DNA of 64,000 bases from Gordonia amarae NBRC 15530. GTDB taxonomy: Bacteria > Actinomycetota > Actinomycetes > Mycobacteriales > Mycobacteriaceae. A program made the translations under genes and the position numbers. The stretch covers positions 62,001 to 126,000 of the forward strand of contig NZ_BAED01000034.1 of assembly GCF_000241345.1 (NCBI RefSeq), written 5' to 3'. Positions 58,341-64,000 of this stretch are shown here, in pieces. The notes below the pieces were generated by a model, which searched no databases, was not told the DNA's origin, and worked only from the letters and a program-made list of their open reading frames with translations. The first letter of the stretch is position 1, and each line of letters opens with the position of its first letter.

Positions 58341-60002
58341 CTACGCGTCGCCGGTCGCGTACCGCTTGGCCCAGCGGTAATCCGCCTTGCCCGCGGGCGA
58401 GCGCACGATCGCGTCGGTGAACAGGAACTCCTTGGGGATCTTGTACGACGCGATCGCGGTGCGGCACACCTCGCGAAGCTGACCGGCATCGGCGGACTCA
58501 CCTTCGACGAGTTCGACGATCGCCACCACCTCGCTGCCCCACCGGTCCGAATCCCGGCCCACTACAAGCACATCGGCCACCGAGGGGTGGGCGGCGATGG
58601 CGCGTTCGACCTCCTCGACGAAGATCTTCTCGCCGCCGGAGTTGATGGTGTTGGAGTCGCGGCCGAGCAGTTCGATGCGGCCGTCGGGGAGCAGGTTGGC
58701 GCGGTCGCCGGGCACCGACCAGCGCACGCCGTCGATGATCGGGAACGTCTTCGCTGTCTTGGCGGCGTCGCCGAGATAGCCGAGCGGGATGCTGCCGCTG
58801 CGGGCCAGCCAGCCGAGCCCGGTGTCACCCGGTTGCAGCACCCGCGAGAAATCCTCGGCGACGACACCGGATTCGGCTGTCGGAGCGAACACCGCGGTGG
58901 GTGCGTCCGCGCCCTTGGTGACCATCGTGCTGTTCTGGATCCCCGACTCCGACGAGCCCACCGCGTCGAGGACGAGCGCGTGCGGCAGCGCCTCGAGCAA
59001 CCGTTCGCGAACCGCGGGCGACAGTTGCGCGCCGCCGTTGGTGATCACCATCCAGCTCGACAGATCGTAGGTGCCCCTGCCGATCTCGTCGATCAGTGGC
59101 CGGGCCATCGCGTCGCCGACGATCGCCACGGTGCCCACCTTTTCGCGTTCGATGAGCCGCAGCGTCTCGGCCGCGTCGAATCCGTCGACACGGTCGGTCA
59201 GCACGATCCGGGCGCTCATCGTCGCGAGGTTGAAGGTGGCCCACTGCGCGGCGCCGTGCATGAACGGCGCGATGATCAGCGCGGCACCCGGCTCCTGCAC
59301 CGAACTCGCCTGTACCGCAACCGCGTCGTAGCTCTCGAATGCGTCGGGGCTGCCGAACGGGCGGCCACCCATCGCGCCGAGGAAGACGTCGTGCTGGCGC
59401 CACAGCACACCTTTGGGCATCCCGGTGGTGCCGCCGGTGTAGAGGATATAGAGGTCATCTCCCGACGGTTCGGGCAACCCACCGTCGGGTTCTGTTGTGC
59501 CCAGGATGGTTTCGTAGTCGACGGCGCCGTCGATCAGGTCGTTGCCACTGTCGTCGGCGACCTGGATGAACACGCGCAGCGCCGGCAGCCGGTCGCGGAT
59601 CGCCGCCACCCGCGGCGCGAACTCCGCGTTGTACACGATCGCGGTGGCACCGGAATTGTCGAGGAGGTAGACCAATTCGTCCTCGACGTAGCGGAAGCTG
59701 CAGTTGAACGGTGCCACCCGCGCCCGGTAGGCACCCACCATCGCCTCGGGGTATTCATTGCCGTTGCGCAGGTACAGCGCGAGGTGGTCCTGACCGGATT
59801 CATGGCCGGCCAGGCTCTCGCGCTCGGTGTGCGCCCCCAGCCCCGCCGACACCAGGAATCGGGCGAACCCCGTTGCCCTGTCGTCAAATTGGCGATAGGT
59901 CAGGCGCCGGTCGCGCCACACCAGGAACTCGCGGTCACCGACAGCGCGGGCGATCGACGCGATCACCTCGGACAGGTTGAAGTTCTGGGCCGGCGTGTTC
60001 AT
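58341..60002 (-). CDS. acyl-CoA synthetase (FadD19/FadD3-like)
   Basis: 553 residues of the AMP-binding family. P-loop LYILYTGGTTGMPKGVLWRQ, VGSSESGIQNSTMV, LGYLGDAAKTAKTFP, INSGGEKIFVEEVERAI and the C-terminal SPAGKADYRWAK with the catalytic Lys. The start MNTPAQNFNLSEV is like side-chain or steroid-acid CoA ligases. It is the last gene of the FMO operon, 7 bp after the enoyl-CoA hydratase gene. Substrate unknown. Confidence 0.9.
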   Translation of the reverse strand: MNTPAQNFNLSEVIASIARAVGDREFLVWRDRRLTYRQFDDRATGFARFLVSAGLGAHTERESLAGHESGQDHLALYLRNGNEYPEAMVGAYRARVAPFNCSFRYVEDELVYLLDNSGATAIVYNAEFAPRVAAIRDRLPALRVFIQVADDSGNDLIDGAVDYETILGTTEPDGGLPEPSGDDLYILYTGGTTGMPKGVLWRQHDVFLGAMGGRPFGSPDAFESYDAVAVQASSVQEPGAALIIAPFMHGAAQWATFNLATMSARIVLTDRVDGFDAAETLRLIEREKVGTVAIVGDAMARPLIDEIGRGTYDLSSWMVITNGGAQLSPAVRERLLEALPHALVLDAVGSSESGIQNSTMVTKGADAPTAVFAPTAESGVVAEDFSRVLQPGDTGLGWLARSGSIPLGYLGDAAKTAKTFPIIDGVRWSVPGDRANLLPDGRIELLGRDSNTINSGGEKIFVEEVERAIAAHPSVADVLVVGRDSDRWGSEVVAIVELVEGESADAGQLREVCRTAIASYKIPKEFLFTDAIVRSPAGKADYRWAKRYATGDA

Positions 60003-60009
60003 CGGGAGG

Positions 60010-60771
60010 TCAGCCCTTTCTGCCCGCGTACTCGGCGAGCGCGTCGGCGTTGTCGCCCGCACCCATCAGCCGGGTGAACAGCTCCCCTTCACGGACTTTC
60101 GCCTCCCGCATCTGCTGCCGATTCGGTTCGACCATGGTGTGTTTGACAGCCATGAGCGAGGTGAGCGAGCGCGACGCAAGCAGTTCGGCGCGGCGAGTGG
60201 CCTCGGCGAGCAACTCGTCCGGTTCGCACACCTCGAACACCAGGCCCATCTGCCGGGCCTCGGCCGCGGAGATCCATTCCGAACTCATCAGCACCCACGC
60301 CGCGTTCTGCCTGCCGATGAGCGTGGGCAGCAGATACGACGACGACGCCTCCGGCGGCACGCCGAGACTGCTGAACGGACACTTGAGCCGCGCCGTGGAC
60401 GACATGAATGCGAGATCGGCGAAGCCCAGGATCGTGGTGCCGATGCCCACCCCGACACCGTTGACCGCGCAGATCAGCGGTTTGGGAAAGTCGATGAGCG
60501 CGTCGATGAGACCGCTGAAACCGTACTCACCGGGCGTGAACGAGTCGGGATCGGTTGCCCGGACGGTGAATTCGTTCAGGTCGACGCCCGCGCTGAAGGC
60601 CCGGCCGGCACCGGTGATGAGCACCACCGACACCTCCGGATCGGCTGCGGCATCGAGCAGTGCGACCGTCACCGCGTCGCACATCGCCTCGTTGAAGGCG
60701 TTCAGGCTCTCGGGCCGATTGAAGGTGAGGGTCCGGACCTTCGCGTGGTCGGTGATCGTGACCGGGGTCAT
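60010..60771 (-). CDS. enoyl-CoA hydratase/isomerase family protein
   Basis: 253 residues of the crotonase fold. Opening LTFNRPESLNAFNEAMCDAV, oxyanion-hole segment SVVLITGAGRAFSAGVDLNE, second oxyanion segment KPLICAVNGVGVGIGTTILG, and ARLKCPFSSLGVPPEASSSY. The catalytic-site region carries PPEASSS where hydratases have a Glu pair, so isomerase, hydrolase or hydratase activity cannot be distinguished. Its ATG overlaps the hydrolase stop by 4 bp (ATGA, 60768-60771). Confidence 0.9.
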   Translation of the reverse strand: MTPVTITDHAKVRTLTFNRPESLNAFNEAMCDAVTVALLDAAADPEVSVVLITGAGRAFSAGVDLNEFTVRATDPDSFTPGEYGFSGLIDALIDFPKPLICAVNGVGVGIGTTILGFADLAFMSSTARLKCPFSSLGVPPEASSSYLLPTLIGRQNAAWVLMSSEWISAAEARQMGLVFEVCEPDELLAEATRRAELLASRSLTSLMAVKHTMVEPNRQQMREAKVREGELFTRLMGAGDNADALAEYAGRKG

Positions 60772-61742
60772 TGCGCCGCCCTCTCAGGTTTCGTCAGATG
60801 CCTTGTCAGGAAGTCGATCTCGTGTTGCACGGTGGCCTCGTGCCAGTCGTTGCCGGCGAAGACGTCGAAGTGGTCGCACGGGTAGTGCCGGACCTCGGCG
60901 CGCGCGGTGAACGCCACCTTGGCCGCGGCCTCCGGCGGTGCGCCGGAATCGAAGTCGGCGATCTGAAACAGCACCGGCGCGTCGATGTCGCCGACCTCCT
61001 TGCCCACCTTGAACGAACCGATCTCCATGCCGATGGCGGCGTCGATCTCGTTGCGCCAGGTGGGTCCGGCGATGGCCCGGTACCTTTCGAAGAAGCCGGG
61101 CGCGCTCAGCGCCGCGTCGGTGTCACCGGGATAGCCGACGACCCGCATCATCATGGGCGACCGGCCGATCTTGGCCGCCACGGTGCTGCCGATGGCGGCC
61201 ACCGCCGACCGCGCCATCCCGGCACCGCTCACGTGGCTGCGGGCGTGGTTGCCGGCAGCGATCCCGTTGACCAGCGGCACCACCGCGATCACGGCGGCGA
61301 TGTCCCCGCGGCGCGGGGCCGCCTTGAGCACCAGGCCGGCGCCGAGCGATACCCCCCACAGGATGATGCGCCGGGGGTCGACACCCGGTAGGGTGGCCGC
61401 CGCATCGATCGCCGAGGTGTAGTCGACGGCCTGACCGGCCATCGACACCCGTTGGCGGGGAGCACCTTCCGAACGGCCGAAGCCACGGTAGTCGAAGACG
61501 AACACCGCCAGGCCCGCATCGGCGAAACGCTGCGCGAACGGCGCGAGACCCGAATCCTTGGTACCGGCAAAGCCGTGCGCCATCACCACCACGGGCCGTC
61601 TGCCGCCGACGTCGAACGGCGACCGCTTCGCCCCCTCGAAGTACCAGGCATCGCATTCGGTTCCGGCGGAATCGAAACGCAGGGAAACCGCCCCGCGCGG
61701 CACCGCGCTCTGCGTCGTGGCTCCGGTCATCGTGCCGCTCAT
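60768..61742 (-). CDS. alpha/beta hydrolase
   Basis: 324 residues. Core motifs are PVVVMAHGFAGTKDSGLAPF (oxyanion strand), FVFDYRGFGRSEGAPRQRVS, the elbow LWGVSLGAGL (Ser in GVSLG), a late Asp in FQIADFDSGAPP and His in CDHFDVF. This resembles esterase-like peptidase S15/BAAT hydrolases. ATG 61742 overlaps the FMO stop by 4 bp (ATGA). With the flavin monooxygenase upstream and acyl-CoA enzymes downstream, it could open an ester formed by Baeyer-Villiger oxidation. Confidence 0.86.
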   Translation of the reverse strand: MSGTMTGATTQSAVPRGAVSLRFDSAGTECDAWYFEGAKRSPFDVGGRRPVVVMAHGFAGTKDSGLAPFAQRFADAGLAVFVFDYRGFGRSEGAPRQRVSMAGQAVDYTSAIDAAATLPGVDPRRIILWGVSLGAGLVLKAAPRRGDIAAVIAVVPLVNGIAAGNHARSHVSGAGMARSAVAAIGSTVAAKIGRSPMMMRVVGYPGDTDAALSAPGFFERYRAIAGPTWRNEIDAAIGMEIGSFKVGKEVGDIDAPVLFQIADFDSGAPPEAAAKVAFTARAEVRHYPCDHFDVFAGNDWHEATVQHEIDFLTRHLTKPERAAQ

Positions 61743-63118
61743 GCCTGCTCCCCCGCCATCTCCGGTTCGGCGGCCACATGCGCCCACGTCGGTGGCCCCA
61801 TGGTGCGTGCCCGTTCATAACCGGCGGGCAGTTCCTTGGTGCGCATCTTGTGCTCGTACAGGAAGTAGTCGAGCTGCTGGGTGTGCCGGGCCGACTTCTG
61901 CATGTGGCCGCGGTCGTGCGCGTCGTCGGCGGCGATGTCGGCGCGCATCTCGTCGACCGGCGGCAGGGCGTACTTGCCCACCGCGTAGGCGCCGATCAGC
62001 CGCGCCTGGCATTCGACGAACGGGAACAGCGTGGGGGTGGCCTGCGCGAATCCGTGGAAGATCAGGTCGTCGATACCGGGGTAGAACATCCGCTTGTACA
62101 GGTCGATCTTGTTGTCCGGGGCGCTGATGAAGTCCGGATCGAAGAAGGGGAAGGTGATGTTGTAGCCGGTGGCGTAGATGATGATGTCGAAGTCGGCCTG
62201 CGTGCCGTCCTCGAAATGCACTGTGTCGCCGTCCAGCCGGGTGACATTGGGTTTGGGGATCACATCGCCGGCACCGAGCCGGAACGGCAGTTCCACCGAT
62301 TGGGTGGGATGTGCCTCGAAGAACTTGTGATTGGGCTTGGGCAGGCCGAAGTCCTCGGGCCGGCCCACCATCGGGATCATCGTCTGCAGCACCTTGCGCT
62401 GCCAGGCCAGAGGGATGTGCGGGAAGGTGCGGTACAGCTTGTCGGCGGGCACGCTGCCGTAGTACTTGGGCACGATCCACGCCCCCGACCGCGTCGACAG
62501 GGTGAGGGTGTTTCCCAGCGCCTTCGACGACAATTCGACCGCGATATCGGCGGCACTGTTGCCCAGACCCACCACGAGGATGCGTTTGTCGAAGAATTCG
62601 TACGGGGTGCGCGGATCGATGTAGCTGTGCACATGCATCTCGATGCCGTTGAATTCGCCAGGGAAGTCGGGCATCCGGGGATCCCAGTGGTGCCCGTTGG
62701 CCACCACCAGCAGGTCGAACCGCCTGGTCTCGCCGCGCTGGGTGGTCAGCTCCCACCCGCCGTCCGGCAGTCGTTCAGCGTGCACCACACCGTTGCGGAA
62801 TTCGATGTTCTCCAGCAGCCCGAATGCCTCGGCATACGAATCGAGGTAGGCCTTGATCTGGGTGTGATGCGGGAAGTCCGGATATTCGTCGGGCATCGGG
62901 AAATCCCGGAACGACAGCCGGTATTTGGAGGTGTCGATGTGCAGCGAACGGTAGGCGCTGCTGTGCCCGTTGGGATTGCCGAACGCCCAGTTGCCGCCGA
63001 TGCGGTCGGACGATTCGAAGCAGACGTACGGGACCCCGTAGTCCTTGAGTTGTTTCGCGGACGTCAGCCCGCTGATTCCGGCCCCGATGATCGCGACCGT
63101 GGGTAGGTCTCGCGCCAC
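61739..63118 (-). CDS. flavin-containing monooxygenase / Baeyer-Villiger-type oxygenase
   Basis: 459 residues. FAD motif VAIIGAGISGL (11-17 for the GxGxxG), FMO identifying sequence FPGEFNGIEMHVHSY and NADPH motif VVGLGNSAADIA. A conserved FATGYNITFPF-like IYATGYNITFPF is present. It oxygenates nitrogen or sulfur compounds or ketones with NADPH. It is first in a tight four-gene operon with hydrolase, enoyl-CoA hydratase and acyl-CoA ligase. The GTG start at 63118 lies 17 bp from a TAGACA...TGTCTA inverted repeat. Confidence 0.9.
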   Translation of the reverse strand: MARDLPTVAIIGAGISGLTSAKQLKDYGVPYVCFESSDRIGGNWAFGNPNGHSSAYRSLHIDTSKYRLSFRDFPMPDEYPDFPHHTQIKAYLDSYAEAFGLLENIEFRNGVVHAERLPDGGWELTTQRGETRRFDLLVVANGHHWDPRMPDFPGEFNGIEMHVHSYIDPRTPYEFFDKRILVVGLGNSAADIAVELSSKALGNTLTLSTRSGAWIVPKYYGSVPADKLYRTFPHIPLAWQRKVLQTMIPMVGRPEDFGLPKPNHKFFEAHPTQSVELPFRLGAGDVIPKPNVTRLDGDTVHFEDGTQADFDIIIYATGYNITFPFFDPDFISAPDNKIDLYKRMFYPGIDDLIFHGFAQATPTLFPFVECQARLIGAYAVGKYALPPVDEMRADIAADDAHDRGHMQKSARHTQQLDYFLYEHKMRTKELPAGYERARTMGPPTWAHVAAEPEMAGEQA

Positions 63119-63134
63119 ACCCGTGCCCTTCTCC

Positions 63135-63158
63135 TAGACAGATTCACAAAGTTGTCTA
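63135..63158. promoter_or_regulatory. TAGACA-N12-TGTCTA inverted repeat upstream of the FMO operon
   Basis: 6-bp perfect arms 12 bp apart, 17 bp before the FMO GTG. The size fits a TetR- or LuxR-type operator overlapping the promoter. No regulator gene lies adjacent in the window. Confidence 0.5.
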
Positions 63159-63249
63159 CATCACGTAATCGCCCAGCCCGGATGACCCGCGGCCGTCGCG
63201 CGCCACATCCATCGTTACGTGATGCCGGCCCTCACCTGCGACCCGGGAT

Positions 63250-63313
63250 AGAACCGCCCCACCGGGCTTCATCGGTGTCGATATCCGTCGATGCCGGTGC
63301 ACGGGGCGGTTCT
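63250..63313. terminator. long hairpin terminator
   Basis: 11-bp perfect stem AGAACCGCCCC / GGGGCGGTTCT enclosing a second stem (CATCG / CGATG). It lies just downstream of the leftward LLM oxidoreductase gene. Confidence 0.75.
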
Positions 63314-63321
63314 TGTCCGTG

Positions 63322-64000
63322 TCAGACGACCGCGGGGGCGATGCCGAGCTTTCCGGCGAGCTTGGCCAGGTAGGCGCTCGCCTTCTCCACCGAATCATCG
63401 GGCAGGCCGTAAAGGACTGTGGTGACGCCGATCTCGCGCCAGCGTTCCAGTTTCTCGGGGTCCGGACGGAAGTCGAGGACGACGATCTGCGGGTCACCCT
63501 CGCGGCCGGCCTCGGCCCAGGTCTTCTTGAGCAGTTCCACCGAACCCTCGATGTCGGCCTCGCCGGGAGTGGTGATCCAGCCGTCGGCGCTGCGGGCGAT
63601 CCACTTGAAGTTCTTCTCGTTGCCGGCGGCTCCGACGAGGGTGGGGATCAGGCCCTGCGGCGGCTTGGGCCAGGCCCAGCTGGTACCGAAATCGACGAAT
63701 TCGCCGTGGTATTCGGCTTCTTCGTCGGTCCACAGCGCACGCATCGCCTCCAGGTACTCGCGCAGCATGGTGCGACGGCGGCCCGGCGGCACGTTGTGAT
63801 CGCCGAGCTCGTCCAGGTTCCAGCCGAAGCCGACACCGAGGGTCACCCGGCCACCGGAGATGTGATCCAGCGTCGCAAGGGTTTTGGCGAGCGTGATGGG
63901 GTCGGACTGCACGGGCAGCGCCACCGCGGTGGCCAGCCGGATCCGCTCGGTGACCGCGGCCGCCGCGGCGAGGGTGGTCCACGGATCGAGGGTGCGCATG
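63322..64000 (-). CDS. LLM class F420-dependent oxidoreductase, N-terminus beyond the window
   Basis: The last 226 or so residues of a bacterial luciferase-like oxidoreductase. Visible are LDPWTTLAAAAAVTERIRLA, SDPITLAKTLATLDHISGGR, LGVGFGWNLDEL, the P-loop-like TLVGAAGNEKNFKWIARSAD, GWITTP and YGLPDDSVEKASAYLAKLAG. This is the TIGR03619-type subfamily, expected to use F420 or FMN. The N-terminal 60-80 residues and the start codon lie past the right edge. Confidence 0.88.
   Translation of the reverse strand, partial: MRTLDPWTTLAAAAAVTERIRLATAVALPVQSDPITLAKTLATLDHISGGRVTLGVGFGWNLDELGDHNVPPGRRRTMLREYLEAMRALWTDEEAEYHGEFVDFGTSWAWPKPPQGLIPTLVGAAGNEKNFKWIARSADGWITTPGEADIEGSVELLKKTWAEAGREGDPQIVVLDFRPDPEKLERWREIGVTTVLYGLPDDSVEKASAYLAKLAGKLGIAPAVV

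Overview
The window is high-GC, gene-dense DNA from a mycolic-acid actinomycete of the order Mycobacteriales. A Gordonia-like genus is the best guess, but the genus is inferred. Supporting traits are a mycothiol-dependent isomerase-type protein, a WS/DGAT wax ester/triacylglycerol synthase beside a fadD-type ligase, many lipobox lipoproteins, a Zur-type set of zinc-free ribosomal proteins with an Mrf GTPase, and a block (glpR, rimJ-like, moeA/glp, galU, 5-FTHF cyclo-ligase, fmdB, SAF protein, mscL) in the order familiar from the Mycobacterium tuberculosis Rv0985c-Rv0996 region.

Layout. 1-3.1 kb: MFS exporter (cut by the left edge), patatin-like hydrolase and a double universal stress protein. 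3.4-6.1 kb: small membrane protein, then a divergent zinc-starvation cluster (mrf-rpmE2 leftward; rpmB-rpmG-rpsN rightward) around a Zur-like palindrome. 6.1-10.4 kb: CPA1 antiporter, DinB/SCP2-like protein, DEAD-box helicase. 10.6-13.6 kb: XRE-cupin regulator and azlCD, separated by a lipoprotein gene that is flanked by two copies of the regulator/azlC control region. 13.7-15.0 kb: secreted GH1 enzyme. 15.08-18.9 kb: tRNA-Ala(CGC) followed by a decayed island with an integrase fragment, actinophage-type mini-genes, an interrupted gene, and two proteins sharing an N-terminal module.

19-27.7 kb: DUF4232, YdhK and DUF3060 lipoproteins (YdhK behind a CsoR-like palindrome), a YdeI protein, a glyoxalase-SRPBCC fusion, an ABC exporter with its own two-component system, and a YggS-type PLP protein. 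27.7-30.3 kb: FHA protein and a secreted protein. 30.6-36.7 kb: an inducible-looking catabolic cluster (two CitE/HpcH lyases, flavin reductase, GntR regulator, FMN monooxygenase, CoA-transferase) with CTGATATATCAG-like sites. It contains and ends with two large palindromic elements placed between convergent genes.

36.8-47 kb: the divisome/molybdopterin/galU block, with a secreted S1 protease and an NhaA antiporter inserted, ending in mscL. 47-52.3 kb: leftward lipid-storage operon (acyltransferase, acyl-CoA ligase, WS/DGAT, alpha/beta hydrolase) behind a KstR-type motif shared with a divergent thioesterase. 53-56.6 kb: Bcp peroxiredoxin and an amino-acid ABC system with fused binding protein and permease. 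56.6-64 kb: quinone oxidoreductase, methyltransferase, a tightly coupled operon (flavin monooxygenase, hydrolase, enoyl-CoA hydratase, acyl-CoA ligase) and an LLM oxidoreductase cut by the right edge.

No CRISPR array, rRNA or intact insertion sequence was seen.
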